Origin: Pseudooceanicola sediminis
GTDB lineage: Bacteria; Pseudomonadota; Alphaproteobacteria; Rhodobacterales; Rhodobacteraceae
DNA: 64,000 bases
Direction of reading: 5' to 3'
Assembly (NCBI RefSeq): GCF_003575965.1
Contig: NZ_QWJJ01000005.1
Coordinates: forward strand, 211,919-275,918
The position numbers were made by a program, and so were the translations under genes. Below are positions 8,119 to 16,936 of the stretch, one piece after another. The notes under the pieces were generated by a model that was not told the origin of the DNA, did no database searches, and saw nothing but the letters and a program-made list of their open reading frames with translations. Position 1 is the stretch's first letter. Each line of letters starts with the position of its first letter.

Positions 8119-8777
8119 TCGTCCTTCAGATGCGGGCGCGCCTTGAGAAAGTAGTCCGCGCCGGTGATCAGTGTCAGCGTCGCGGCGATCCAGATCAGCG
8201 CGAGGCCACCCCAGGTCGCCCATGTGTTCAGCAGCATGAGCATCCGCAGGTTGAGATCATCCGGCTGGGTGCCCGCCAGGATGCCGTCCATCGATTCGGT
8301 GTCGAGGCCGAACATGGCATTGCCGAGATGATGTTCGGCAATACCCTGGGCAAGCAACACCACGATGGCAACCATCTGGGTCGTGGTTTTCCACTTGGCA
8401 AGCCTGGTCACCTTGAGCAACCCGGCGGTTTCCCCAAGGTATTCGCGCAGGCCCGAGACAAAGACCTCTCGGAACAGGATCGCGGCCGCAGGCAGGATCA
8501 GCAGGTCGGACAGCGGCGAGACATGCGCCAGGACCATCAGCGCGATCACGACCATCGCCTTGTCCGCGATGGGATCGAGCATGGTGCCGAGCTTGCTGAC
8601 CTGGTTGAGGTTTCGCGCGAGGTAGCCATCGAACCAGTCGGTCGCGGAGGCAAGGATGAAGATGATCACCGCCCACCAATCCGCGAAGGGACGGGGCAGC
8701 AACAGAAAGCACAGAGCGATGCCGGGCGCGCAAAGCAGCCGCAGGATCGTCAGTAAGTTGGGCAGTGTCAGAGTCAT
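8115..8777 (-). CDS. pgsA: CDP-diacylglycerol-glycerol-3-phosphate 3-phosphatidyltransferase PgsA
   Basis: A 220-residue membrane enzyme that makes phosphatidylglycerol phosphate, the committed step to PG and cardiolipin. The CDP-alcohol phosphotransferase motif is complete: DGYLARNLNQ...GTMLDPIADK, with the two C-terminal aspartates. The ATG at 8777 follows a strong AGGAGAGG ribosome site; the family usually starts with a T-LPN-LT-LR segment as seen here. Lead gene of the unit with moaD and moaE. In relatives uvrC often sits immediately upstream; here uvrC is 3.6 kb away on the other strand. Confidence 0.95.
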   Translation of the reverse strand: MTLTLPNLLTILRLLCAPGIALCFLLLPRPFADWWAVIIFILASATDWFDGYLARNLNQVSKLGTMLDPIADKAMVVIALMVLAHVSPLSDLLILPAAAILFREVFVSGLREYLGETAGLLKVTRLAKWKTTTQMVAIVVLLAQGIAEHHLGNAMFGLDTESMDGILAGTQPDDLNLRMLMLLNTWATWGGLALIWIAATLTLITGADYFLKARPHLKDE

Positions 8778-8820
8778 GATCCCTCTCCTATCCTTCCTTG
8801 CGACGCCGGGAAAGCGGGAT

Positions 8821-9006
8821 TCAAGGGCTTGCCTGATCAACCAACCGGCGCGGGACATTGTTCCGGGTCGATTGCGGCGGATTTCGCCCCCCCCTCGGCG
8901 CACCAAGGGCGGCGGACAGCATTCGGGAGGCGATGCGCAGGCCGATCGCCATGCCGATGCGACGTCGTTCCGGGTGCGGGATCAGGCCGGCGACATGCCG
9001 CTCCAT
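8821..9006 (-). CDS. Possible small protein upstream of pgsA
   Basis: A 61-codon reading frame beginning MERHVAGLIPHPERRRIG. It is included because its ATG (9006) has a near-consensus GGAGGT ribosome site six bases away, and its first 35 codons nearly all end in G or C, as real genes here do. After about codon 40 the frame meets a G8 run and the remaining composition looks less convincing, so the C-terminus may be frameshifted. No family recognised. It could equally be a chance frame in the pgsA leader. Confidence 0.35.
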   Translation of the reverse strand: MERHVAGLIPHPERRRIGMAIGLRIASRMLSAALGAPRGGRNPPQSTRNNVPRRLVDQASP

Positions 9007-9277
9007 GCCCTACCTCCAGGGGCACCGAATGACGATGGCGCGCAAGCCGGTGATGCGGTGTCGGTGCCTGCGGCATGACACGCCGACCGCAGCGATGGCC
9101 GCCCCACGATGCCCCCAAAGGCCGGGGCATGTGCGCGCCTTGCCCTCAGGGCCAACCGTGCCAGTGGTGCCACCTGCGCCGTCGGTGTGCCGTTTTCCCG
9201 CGGGTGGCCGACGTTTTTACCACGGCACTCACCCGGTTGCCTTGCCTGCGGAGGGGCTGGCGCTTACATCCAACATC
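9007..9277. other. Intergenic leader of the S49 peptidase gene
   Basis: Part of the 500-base divergent gap between pgsA and the peptidase gene. No convincing frame apart from the candidate small gene at 8821-9006. A short inverted repeat (ATGCCCC near 9109 and GGGGCAT near 9125) is visible. Promoters for both flanking units presumably lie in this gap, but no clear -35/-10 pair can be assigned. Confidence 0.4.
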
Positions 9278-10075
9278 ATGAGCAGATGGAACCCCCTTAA
9301 GAAGCGGCCGCCGATGGTGGCCGTGATCGCCCTAGGCGGCATGATTTCCGCAGGCCCGCGCGGCCCGCTGAGCGACGAGGCGCTGGCCCCCGTCATCGAA
9401 AAGGCATTCCGGCGCGGCAAACCAGTGGCTGTGGCGCTAAAGATCAATTCGCCGGGCGGATCGCCAGTGCAATCGTCGCTGATTGCCGCCCGCATCCGCC
9501 GTCTGGCAGATGAAAAGCAGATCCCCGTCTATGCCTTTGTCGAGGACGTTGCCGCGTCGGGCGGGTACTGGCTGGCCTGTGCGGCAGACGAGATTCTGGC
9601 CGACGAGGGGTCGATCCTGGGATCGATCGGGGTGATTTCCGCCGGATTTGGCGCGCATGTCTTTCTGGCGCGGCAAGGGATCGAGCGGCGCGTCTACACG
9701 GCGGGCGAAAGCAAGAGCATGCTGGACCCGTTTCGCCCCGAAAGCGAAGAGGATGTCGCCCGCCTGAAAACCCTTCTGGAGGATATCCACGGCACCTTCA
9801 TTTCCTACGTCAAGGCGCGGCGGGGCGCGGCGCTGAAGCCCGATGAAGAGATGTTCACCGGCAAGGTGTGGCTGGGCCGCAAGGCGGTCGAGCGGGGCCT
9901 GATCGACGGCATCGGTCACCTGGTGCCGGTAATGAAGGACCGGTTCGGCGACAAGATACGGTTTCGCACCTACGGCAAGAAACGCGGATTGATCAGCCGC
10001 CTTGGCGCATCGGTGCTGAGCGACGGCCTGAGCGCGGTTGAAGAACGGGCGGCCTACGCCCGTTTCGGTCTGTGA
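9278..10075 (+). CDS. S49 family serine peptidase (SppA/SohB-like)
   Basis: 265 residues from the ATG at 9278. The frame remains open upstream but that part lacks coding character. The protein has the S49 signal-peptide-peptidase core: ALKINSPGGSPVQSS, the nucleophile region DVAASGGYWLACAAD, LGSIGVIS, and YTAGESKSMLDPF where the lysine partner is expected. There is no obvious N-terminal membrane helix with this start, so it may act from the cytoplasmic side or start further upstream. Expected role: cleavage of membrane-embedded signal peptide remnants or other short peptides. The small zinc-ribbon gene follows directly. Confidence 0.88.
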   Translation: MSRWNPLKKRPPMVAVIALGGMISAGPRGPLSDEALAPVIEKAFRRGKPVAVALKINSPGGSPVQSSLIAARIRRLADEKQIPVYAFVEDVAASGGYWLACAADEILADEGSILGSIGVISAGFGAHVFLARQGIERRVYTAGESKSMLDPFRPESEEDVARLKTLLEDIHGTFISYVKARRGAALKPDEEMFTGKVWLGRKAVERGLIDGIGHLVPVMKDRFGDKIRFRTYGKKRGLISRLGASVLSDGLSAVEERAAYARFGL

Positions 10076-10076
10076 C

Positions 10077-10268
10077 GTGGTCGTAAAGGTTGTCATCCTG
10101 TTTCTGGTCGGCATGGGCGTCATGGCGATGTTCGGCAAGCTGACGCTGCCGGGGCAGAAAAAGCCGGGCGCGCGCAAGCCCGGACAGGTCAGCGGTAAAA
10201 AGTGCCCAACGTGCGGGCGGTACATGATCGGCAAGGGCCCCTGTGCCTGTCGATCCAAAAAGGGATAA
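10077..10268 (+). CDS. Small membrane protein with C-terminal zinc-ribbon-like motif
   Basis: About 63 residues if started at the GTG at 10077, one base after the peptidase stop. A single hydrophobic helix (VVILFLVGMGVMAMFG) is followed by a basic linker (GQKKPGARKPGQ) and a cysteine cluster CPTCGRYMIGKGPCAC that could bind one zinc. No ribosome site is clear, so the start is uncertain; an ATG at 10113 is an alternative. It is squeezed between the S49 peptidase and the antiporter on the same strand. Function unknown. Confidence 0.65.
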   Translation: MVVKVVILFLVGMGVMAMFGKLTLPGQKKPGARKPGQVSGKKCPTCGRYMIGKGPCACRSKKG

Positions 10269-10276
10269 TCCCGCGA

Positions 10277-11236
10277 ATGCTTCCTTGGCTATTGGCCGTT
10301 CTGGGCCTTGTGATCCTGCTGCTGGCCGGTGACGCGTTGGTGCGCGGCGCGGTGAACCTGTCGCTGCGCATGGGCATCCCGGCGCTGATCGTCAGCCTGA
10401 CGGTCGTGGCGTTTGGCACCTCGGCGCCGGAATTGCTGATCTCGATCTCGGCCGTTCTGGACAACAAGCCCGGGCTGGCCCTTGGCAACGTGGTGGGGTC
10501 GAACACGGCGAACATCCTGCTGGTTCTGGGCGTTCCGGCGTTGCTTGCCACGATGCACACCAGCGAACACGACAGCCGCAAAAGCTATGTCACGATGATC
10601 GTCGCGACGCTGGTGTTCATCGGGCTGGCGTTGCGTGGCACGCTGGATCTGACGGCGGGGCTGATCATGCTGGCGATGCTGGCGCTGATCCTGGCCGATC
10701 AGGGGCGTGACGTGATCCGTCACAAGCGCGATGCCGACAGTGCCCCCTGCGCCCTGCCCGAGGGCGAGGTCGAGGGCGCGGACCCCGCGATGCGCTGGTG
10801 GAAGGTGATCCTGTTCCTGGTCATCGGGCTGGTCGGTCTGCCGCTGGGGGCGCAACTGCTGGTCACCAACGCCTCGATCATCGCGCGCGACTACGGCGTC
10901 AGCGAAACCGTGATCGGCTTGACGCTGGTCGCGGTGGGGACGTCCCTGCCCGAGCTGGCGACGACGGTGATGGCGGCCCTGCGCAAGCAGGCCGACGTGG
11001 CGCTTGGCAACGTGATCGGGTCGAACATGTTCAACCTGCTGGGCATCATCGGCGTCACCACCCTGATCGGGCGCATCCCGGTCGATATCCCCGAGTTGCA
11101 ATTCGACTTTGCGGTGATGCTGGCCAGCTCTCTGCTGCTGGTGCCCTTCGTTTTCTTTCGCCGGGATATCACGCGCGTGGTCGGGGGTATTCTGATCCTG
11201 TTGTACGCCTGCTATATCGGCGCTGTGCTGATCTGA
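10277..11236 (+). CDS. Calcium/sodium:proton antiporter, CaCA family
   Basis: 319 residues, about ten hydrophobic segments arranged as two inverted halves. Both alpha repeats that line the ion path are clear: AFGTSAPELLIS with NVVGSNTANI in the first half, and AVGTSLPELATT with NVIGSNMFNLLGI in the second. This pairing defines YrbG-type cation exchangers. A polar linker with many acidic residues lies between the halves. Substrate (calcium or another cation) cannot be told from sequence. The SDR gene follows 20 bases later on the same strand. Confidence 0.92.
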   Translation: MLPWLLAVLGLVILLLAGDALVRGAVNLSLRMGIPALIVSLTVVAFGTSAPELLISISAVLDNKPGLALGNVVGSNTANILLVLGVPALLATMHTSEHDSRKSYVTMIVATLVFIGLALRGTLDLTAGLIMLAMLALILADQGRDVIRHKRDADSAPCALPEGEVEGADPAMRWWKVILFLVIGLVGLPLGAQLLVTNASIIARDYGVSETVIGLTLVAVGTSLPELATTVMAALRKQADVALGNVIGSNMFNLLGIIGVTTLIGRIPVDIPELQFDFAVMLASSLLLVPFVFFRRDITRVVGGILILLYACYIGAVLI

Positions 11237-11256
11237 TCGCCGGAAAAGGAAGCCCC

Positions 11257-12075
11257 ATGAGCGACGCCCCCCCCCCCCTGCAAGAGACCGCCGCCGCCCC
11301 CCGCGCCCTGGTGACCGGAGCCGCAAAACGCCTGGGCCGCGCCATGGCGCTGACGCTGGCCGAGCACGGACATGACGTGGCGGTGCATTACGGCGGGTCG
11401 GCCGACGCGGCAGAGGAGCTGTGCGACACCATCCGCGCCATGGGCCGCCGCGCCGTGGCCGTGCAGGCCGACCTGACCCGGGAAGCCGAGGTGCAGACGC
11501 TGGTCGCGCGCGCCGCAGAAGGTCTGGGAGGGCCGCTGACCTGCCTGGTCAACAACGCCTCGGTGTTCGAGTACGACAACATCGAGAGCGCCAGCCGCGC
11601 CACCTGGGACATGCACATGGAGGCCAACCTGCGCGCCCCCCTCGTGCTGACGCAGGCCTTTGCCGCCCAGGCCCCCGCACCGCTGCGTGACCGGCGGAAC
11701 GAGCCGAAGGCGCAGGCGCTGGTGCTGAACATGCTGGACCAGCGCGTGCGCAAGCTGACGCCGGAATTCATCAGTTACACCGTATCGAAAATGGGTCTGT
11801 GGGCGCTGACGCAAACCACGGCACGCGCCCTGGCACCCGCCGTCCGGGTCAATGCGATCGGCCCCGGTCCGACCTTGCAGGGGGCCCGCCAGAGCCCAGA
11901 GCATTTCAGCGCACAGCGCGACAACACGGTGCTGCACCGCGGCTCCAACCCGGAGGATATCAGCGCGGCACTGATGTATTTCCTCACCGCGCACGGGGTC
12001 ACGGGCCAGCTGCTGTGCACCGATGGCGGTCAGCACCTCGCATGGCAAACACCCGATGTTCAGGGCGTGGAATAG
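11257..12075 (+). CDS. Short-chain dehydrogenase, pteridine reductase (FolM)-like
   Basis: 272 residues with the classical SDR elements: cofactor motif TGAAKRLG (residues 20-27), NNAS (99-102) and catalytic Tyr174/Lys178 in YTVSK. The C-terminal segments RVNAIGPGPT and the arginine in the glycine-rich loop resemble pteridine and dihydromonapterin reductases rather than generic SDRs; the exact substrate is inferred. Codons 4-8 are encoded across a run of twelve C residues, which makes the first part of the gene prone to slippage. Last of a rightward run of genes. Confidence 0.85.
   Translation: MSDAPPPLQETAAAPRALVTGAAKRLGRAMALTLAEHGHDVAVHYGGSADAAEELCDTIRAMGRRAVAVQADLTREAEVQTLVARAAEGLGGPLTCLVNNASVFEYDNIESASRATWDMHMEANLRAPLVLTQAFAAQAPAPLRDRRNEPKAQALVLNMLDQRVRKLTPEFISYTVSKMGLWALTQTTARALAPAVRVNAIGPGPTLQGARQSPEHFSAQRDNTVLHRGSNPEDISAALMYFLTAHGVTGQLLCTDGGQHLAWQTPDVQGVE
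11267..11278 (+). repeat. Poly-C tract (12 C) inside the SDR gene start
   Basis: Twelve consecutive C residues cover codons 4-8 of the SDR gene and encode Ala-Pro-Pro-Pro-Leu. Gain or loss of one base would frameshift the whole protein, so this tract could switch expression. A second C12 lies at 17095-17106 and a C8 lies within the uvrC start at 12411-12418. Confidence 0.8.
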
Positions 12076-12386
12076 CCGAAAACATTTGACTTTTGCACGC
12101 CTGCGCAAACCGTCACCAAACCGTTACCAAATCATTAATGTTTTCAGACCCTTGGCAGCGTCAAATAATTTAACAAAGCAATTCCAACACCTTACATTTG
12201 CGCCTAATTTTTAATCAGGTCAAGGAAGGGGCCTTGAAACAACGATTTTTTCGCGTTCACCCATGAGTACCCCCAGACTTATCCACAGAATAGGGGGAAA
12301 CCTTTACTCTTGTGCCACCTGCGGGAAATTTGCAGTGAAGCCCGAGAATCGCAAGTGCCCGAAACTGCCGCTGCGTAAGGAAAACG
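12076..12386. other. AT-rich intergenic region upstream of uvrC with a DnaA box
   Basis: No gene. From about 12085 to 12225 the sequence is far richer in A and T than anything nearby. A perfect consensus DnaA box TTATCCACA lies at 12279-12287, flanked by CCCCC and GGGGG runs. A single box is more in keeping with DnaA-linked regulation of uvrC or chance than with a full origin. No tandem 13-mers or further perfect boxes were seen. Confidence 0.55.
12279..12287 (+). promoter_or_regulatory. Consensus DnaA box
   Basis: TTATCCACA matches the high-affinity DnaA box exactly. It lies 100 bases before the uvrC start. Confidence 0.5.
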
Positions 12387-14270
12387 ATGTCTGACGAGTC
12401 CCGAGCCAAGCCCCCCCCTGAGCGCGCGCCCTATGGGCACGAGATCATCCAGGGTTACCTGGCGACCCTGGACAGCTCGCCCGGGGTCTACCGCATGCTG
12501 GATGCCGAAAGCCGCGTGCTTTATGTCGGCAAGGCCCGCAACCTGCGTGCCCGTGTTTCAAACTATGCGCGCCCCACCGGACACTCGGCGCGGATCGCGC
12601 GCATGATCCGCGAAACCGCCAGCATGATGTTCCTGACGACCCGGACCGAGACCGAGGCGCTGCTGCTGGAACAGAACCTGATCAAGCAGCTCAAGCCGCG
12701 CTACAACGTGCTGCTGCGCGACGACAAGAGCTTTCCGAACATCCTCGTGGCAAAAGACCATGCCTATCCGCAGATCCGCAAGCACCGTGGCGCCAAGACC
12801 TCAAAAGGGGCCTACTACGGCCCCTTCGCCAGCGCCGGCGCGGTGAACCGGACGCTGAACCAGTTGCAGAAGGTGTTCCTGCTGCGAAATTGCACGGACT
12901 CGATGTTCGAGGGACGCTCGCGCCCCTGCCTGCTGTATCAGATCAAGCGATGCTCGGCCCCCTGCGTCGGCTACATCAGCGAAGAGGATTATGCCGCCAG
13001 CGTGTCGGATGCCGAGAAGTTCCTGCAAGGGCGCACCACCGGCGTGCAGGAGAAACTCGCCGCCGAAATGGCGGCCGCCAGCGACGCGATGGAGTTCGAG
13101 CGTGCAGCGGCGATGCGCGACCGCATCCGCGCCCTGACCCAGGTCCAGAGCGCGCAAGGCATCAACCCACGTGTCACGGGCGAGGCCGATGTCGTGGCGC
13201 TGCACCTGGAGGGCGGCCAGGCCTGCGTGCAGGTCTTCTTCATCCGGGCGCATCAGAACTGGGGCAACCAGGATTTCTATCCCCGCGTTGGGGCCGATAT
13301 CGACGAAGCCGAGGTGCTGGAGGCCTTTCTGGGCCAGTTCTACGACCAGAAGGAGCCACCCCGGCAGATCCTGCTGAGCCATGCCATCGAAAACGAGGAC
13401 CTGATGACCGAGGCCCTAAGCGAAAAGGCCGGTCGCAAGGTGGAACTGCTGGTGCCGCAACGCGGGGAAAAGGCGGAACTGATCGAAGGGGCGGCGCGCA
13501 ATGCCCGCGAAAGTCTTGGCCGCAAGATGGCCGAAAGCGCCACCCAGACGAAGCTGCTCAAGGGAGTGGCCGACGCCTTTGGCCTGCCCGAGATGCCCAA
13601 CCGGATCGAAGTCTACGACAACTCGCATATTCAGGGCACCAATGCGGTGGGTGGCATGATCGTGGCCGGCCCCGATGGCTTCATGAAGAACCAGTACCGC
13701 AAATACAACATCCGCGGTGACGAACTGACCCCCGGCGACGATTTCGGCATGATGAAGGAAGTCCTGAAACGTCGCCTGAAACGCCTGCAAAAGGAAGATC
13801 CGGAAAAGGACAAGGGCCTCTGGCCCGACCTGCTGCTGATCGACGGTGGCGCCGGGCAAGTCTCGGCGGTTCAGCAGATCCTGGACGAGATGGGTGTGCC
13901 GGACCTTCCCATGGTGGGCGTCGCAAAGGGTGTCGATCGTGACCACGGCAAGGAAGAATTCCACCGCCCCGGAACACGGCCCTTTGCCCTGCGCATGAAC
14001 GACCCTGTGCTCTACTTCATCCAACGCCTGCGCGACGAAGCCCACCGCTGGGCTATCGGGACGCACCGCGCAAAGCGGTCAAAGCAGATATCCGCAAACC
14101 CGCTGGACGACGTGCCAGGTGTCGGATCGACCCGCAAACGCGCCCTGCTGGCCCATTTCGGCAGTGCCAAGGCCGTCGCGCGCGCCAATTTGTCAGATCT
14201 CAAGGCCGTCGATGGTGTCTCGGACAGCCTGGCGGAAACGATATACGACTATTTCCACGCCTCAACGTGA
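12387..14270 (+). CDS. uvrC: UvrABC excinuclease subunit C
   Basis: 627 residues, the dual-incision nuclease of nucleotide excision repair. Domain order is standard: an N-terminal GIY-YIG nuclease (GVYRMLD...LYVGKARNL), a cysteine cluster ([25 protein letters not shown]), a UVR motif for UvrB binding ([14 protein letters not shown]), the RNase H-like C-terminal nuclease ([31 protein letters not shown]) and helix-hairpin-helix repeats at the end ([14 protein letters not shown]). The ATG follows an AAGGAAA ribosome site. A C8 run sits at codons 9-12. Its upstream region carries a DnaA box. Confidence 0.97.
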   Translation: MSDESRAKPPPERAPYGHEIIQGYLATLDSSPGVYRMLDAESRVLYVGKARNLRARVSNYARPTGHSARIARMIRETASMMFLTTRTETEALLLEQNLIKQLKPRYNVLLRDDKSFPNILVAKDHAYPQIRKHRGAKTSKGAYYGPFASAGAVNRTLNQLQKVFLLRNCTDSMFEGRSRPCLLYQIKRCSAPCVGYISEEDYAASVSDAEKFLQGRTTGVQEKLAAEMAAASDAMEFERAAAMRDRIRALTQVQSAQGINPRVTGEADVVALHLEGGQACVQVFFIRAHQNWGNQDFYPRVGADIDEAEVLEAFLGQFYDQKEPPRQILLSHAIENEDLMTEALSEKAGRKVELLVPQRGEKAELIEGAARNARESLGRKMAESATQTKLLKGVADAFGLPEMPNRIEVYDNSHIQGTNAVGGMIVAGPDGFMKNQYRKYNIRGDELTPGDDFGMMKEVLKRRLKRLQKEDPEKDKGLWPDLLLIDGGAGQVSAVQQILDEMGVPDLPMVGVAKGVDRDHGKEEFHRPGTRPFALRMNDPVLYFIQRLRDEAHRWAIGTHRAKRSKQISANPLDDVPGVGSTRKRALLAHFGSAKAVARANLSDLKAVDGVSDSLAETIYDYFHAST

Positions 14271-14290
14271 CATCCAACTGGGGATGCCTC

Positions 14291-14361
14291 CGGCGGGGGT
14301 ATTTTCGGCCAGATGATAAAGAGCCCCGGCTCCCTCGTCATCTGGCCGGAAGTACCCCGGG
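14291..14361. terminator. Large bidirectional hairpin between uvrC and ABC permease
   Basis: Eleven-base perfect arms (14306-14316 and 14338-14348), extended outward by an almost perfect pairing of GGGGTATTTTC with GAAGTACCCC, and a small nested stem GAGCC/GGCTC in the loop. It stands between convergent genes, so it probably ends transcription from both sides. Its form, starting CCTCCGGCGGGG, recalls a palindromic element often seen after genes in Rhodobacteraceae genomes. Confidence 0.75.
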
Positions 14362-14400
14362 GGAGCGCCGTCAGGCGCGGGGGCAGCGCCCCCCCTGCGA

Positions 14401-15162
14401 TCAGTCGCGCAGACGCCAGCCAGTTCTGAAAATCCACCACACGATGGTCAGGCAAACGAAGAAGAAGAAGGCGATTGCCCCGAGGCTCAGTCCGATGGAG
14501 ACGTCGGAGACGCCGAAGAAGGCCCAGCGGAACCCCGAGATCAGGTAGAGGACAGGATTGAACATCGTCACTGTCTGCCAGAAGGGCGGCAGCATCGTGA
14601 CCGAGTAGAAGGAACCGCCGAGGAAAACCAGCGGCGTGACGATCAGCAGCGGCACCAATTGCAATTGTTCAAAGTTCCTGGCCCAGATACCGATGATGAA
14701 GCCCATCAGCGAGAAACTGAGGCACGTCAAAACTAGGAAGGCAATCATCGCCAATGGATGTTGAATTGTCAGGTCGACGAAAAGCGCCGCCGTGCCCAGG
14801 ATCACCAGTCCGATGAAAAGCGCCTTGGTTGCGGCGGCGCCGACAAAGCCCAGCACGATTTCCAGGAAGTTCACGGGCGCCGAGAGCAATTCGAAGATGG
14901 TGCCGATGAACTTTGGAAAATAGATTCCGAACGACGCGTTCGAAATCGACTGCATGATGACCGACAGCATGATCAGCCCCGGGACGATGAAGGCACCGTA
15001 TTGCACGCCCTCGACCTCCTGGATGCGCGACCCGATTGCGGCACCGAAGACCACGAAATAGAGCGACGTCGAAATCACCGGCGAAATGAAACTTTGCCCA
15101 ATCGTGCGAAAGAAGCGCGCCATTTCAGATTTGTAGATGGATTTTACGGCCAGCAGGTTCAT
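14401..15162 (-). CDS. ABC-2 type transporter permease
   Basis: 253 residues with about six hydrophobic helices and the ABC-2 signature region near the C-terminus ([20 protein letters not shown] followed by [20 protein letters not shown]). Such permeases form homodimers with a cognate ATPase to export drugs, polysaccharides or lipids. Its ATG overlaps the stop of the ATPase gene by four bases, so the two are a coupled exporter. The substrate cannot be told from sequence. Confidence 0.92.
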   Translation of the reverse strand: MNLLAVKSIYKSEMARFFRTIGQSFISPVISTSLYFVVFGAAIGSRIQEVEGVQYGAFIVPGLIMLSVIMQSISNASFGIYFPKFIGTIFELLSAPVNFLEIVLGFVGAAATKALFIGLVILGTAALFVDLTIQHPLAMIAFLVLTCLSFSLMGFIIGIWARNFEQLQLVPLLIVTPLVFLGGSFYSVTMLPPFWQTVTMFNPVLYLISGFRWAFFGVSDVSIGLSLGAIAFFFFVCLTIVWWIFRTGWRLRD

Positions 15163-16112
15163 GCCTTTGCCTCCCCTTGCGTACGACTGTCGGCGACGAG
15201 ATCGACGAAGATCTCTTCGAGCGAGCTTTGACGGGTCTGCACGTCACGCAACACGATGCCGGCCTCGTTCAGGGACCGCATCAATCCGGCAATGCCGGTG
15301 CGGTCGGCGTGTGTATCGTAGGAATAGACGAGCGTCTGCCCTTCGTCCGCCAGCTCGATCTCATAGTCGGCCAGTTCGGCAGGCAGGCTTGTCAGTGGCT
15401 CGCGCAGCTCGATACGCAGTTCCTTGCGGCCGAACCGGCGCATGAGATCCTGCGTCGGTTCGACCATGAGGATCTGGCCATTGCGGATCACGCCCACGCG
15501 GTCAGCCATTGCCTCGGCTTCCTCGATATAGTGGGTCGTGAGGATGATGGTGACGCCTTCGGACTTCAGCTGAGCGACGGTTTCCCACATGTCCTTGCGC
15601 AGACCGACGTCGACGCCAGCGGTGGGTTCGTCCAGGAAGAGGACCCTCGGTTCATGTGCCAGGGCCTTGGCGATCAGCACCCGACGCTTCATCCCGCCTG
15701 AGAGTTCGCGCACCCGCGCGCGGCGCTTGTCCCAGAGCGACAGGCGTTTGAGGATGCTTTCGACCAGGGCCTCGTCGCGCGGCTTGCCGAAAAGCCCGCG
15801 GGAAAAGTGCAGGTTGTCCTCGACCATGCTGAACGGTTCGAGATTGATCTCTTGCGGAACGAGCCCGATCATGGCGCGCGCCTTGCGGTAGTCGCGCTGA
15901 ATGTCATGTCCACCGACGCTCGCCGTCCCCGACGTCGGCTCGGTTATGCCGCAGATCGTCGAGATCAACGTCGTCTTGCCTGCCCCGTTCGGACCGAGCA
16001 GGGCGATGATTTCTCCGGTTTCTATATCGAGCGCTATGCCCTTGAGGGCTTCGAACCCGCCCTCATAGGTTTTCTTCAGGTCACGGACCTGCAGGATCGC
16101 AGCCATTGTCAT
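15159..16112 (-). CDS. ABC-2 type exporter ATP-binding protein
   Basis: 317 residues. Walker [10 protein letters not shown] (40-48), Q-loop in GLVPQEIN, signature LSGGMKRR, Walker [13 protein letters not shown] and the H-loop [11 protein letters not shown] are intact. A C-terminal extension of about 90 residues (from [10 protein letters not shown]) is typical of DrrA/YadG-type export ATPases. Coupled by overlap to the permease gene downstream. The substrate is unknown. Confidence 0.94.
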   Translation of the reverse strand: MTMAAILQVRDLKKTYEGGFEALKGIALDIETGEIIALLGPNGAGKTTLISTICGITEPTSGTASVGGHDIQRDYRKARAMIGLVPQEINLEPFSMVEDNLHFSRGLFGKPRDEALVESILKRLSLWDKRRARVRELSGGMKRRVLIAKALAHEPRVLFLDEPTAGVDVGLRKDMWETVAQLKSEGVTIILTTHYIEEAEAMADRVGVIRNGQILMVEPTQDLMRRFGRKELRIELREPLTSLPAELADYEIELADEGQTLVYSYDTHADRTGIAGLMRSLNEAGIVLRDVQTRQSSLEEIFVDLVADSRTQGEAKA

Positions 16113-16408
16113 CCCCTACCGCTGTGTCAATTTCCCCAATAAGGGATCGAATACGCACATAGGACGGAACGTGAGCAGTTTCATTGTGCCATTTCACACA
16201 ACCGTGCCTGCCTTGGTGCGAAAACCGATTTGCGGGCGCTGTCGCTGGGCCTGTCCCTGGGCCTGGGCGACCTGCGGCGGATGAGAGGGCCGATCGAAGC
16301 CGCCAGGACTGGCGGGCCGGCGGATCCTGCACCCGCGAGCGCGTGGAGCAGGCGGATCGACAGGAAACGACCCTGCGCGCCAAGCGGTGAGGCCAGCCCT
16401 GCGCCGGT

Positions 16409-16936
16409 TCAGCTGCCCCGGATGCGGCTGAGCCACCCCTTCTTTTCCGCGACGGATGCCTCTTCTGCCTCGGCAGGTGCGGTGTCGCCATCCCGCGGCG
16501 CTTCGAGCACCTCCTGGAAACGCGTGAAGAACTGGTCGGCCATCTTCTTGGCAAAGCCGTCGATGATGCGGCTGCCGAGTTGTGCGAGCTTGCCTCCGAC
16601 CTTGGCCTCGACGTCGTAGAACAACTCCGTCCCGTCGGCGTGATCTTCCAGGCGCACCGCCGCGCCGCCCTTGGCGAACCCTGCGGCGCCCCCCTTGCCT
16701 TCGCCCGAAAGGGTCAGCTTTTCGTTCAGCACCAGATCGGAGACGACGACGGCCCCCTTGAACGTGGCCTTTACCGGACCAACCTTCTGCACGACCGTCG
16801 CCTCGAAGCCCTCTTCCGGCGTTCCGGTGACATCCTGGGCACCGGGCACGCATTCCTGCAACACCTGCGGTGACAGGAGCGCGGCAAAAACGGTTTCTCG
16901 GGGGGCGCGGATGACACGGCTGTCGCTCATTTCCAT
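16409..16936 (-). CDS. CoxG-like SRPBCC family protein
   Basis: 175 residues. The N-terminal 140 form a START/SRPBCC-like domain of the carbon monoxide dehydrogenase subunit G (CoxG) family: SRVIRAPRETVFAALLSPQVLQECVPG and VEAKVGGKLAQLGSRIIDGFAKKMADQFF. The last 35 residues are a charged linker ending in a basic GWLSRIRGS. CoxG homologues help assemble or anchor molybdenum hydroxylases, but no cox genes are next to it here, so its partner is unknown. Divergent from the receiver-kinase gene. Confidence 0.85.
   Translation of the reverse strand: MEMSDSRVIRAPRETVFAALLSPQVLQECVPGAQDVTGTPEEGFEATVVQKVGPVKATFKGAVVVSDLVLNEKLTLSGEGKGGAAGFAKGGAAVRLEDHADGTELFYDVEAKVGGKLAQLGSRIIDGFAKKMADQFFTRFQEVLEAPRDGDTAPAEAEEASVAEKKGWLSRIRGS

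Noticed and set aside
10798-11256. Upstream extension of the SDR frame through the antiporter gene
   Set aside because: The extension is out of frame with a certain CaCA gene; the SDR begins at 11257 where its motifs and length fit.
12076-12386. Chromosomal replication origin at the DnaA box
   Set aside because: Only one perfect box, no dnaA, parAB, gidA or hemE nearby and no tandem unwinding repeats; kept only as a regulatory note.
16113-16408. Small gene between the ABC ATPase and the CoxG-like gene
   Set aside because: Open frames exist on both strands but are Pro/Gly/Arg-rich repeats of GGGCCTG-type sequence without ribosome sites.
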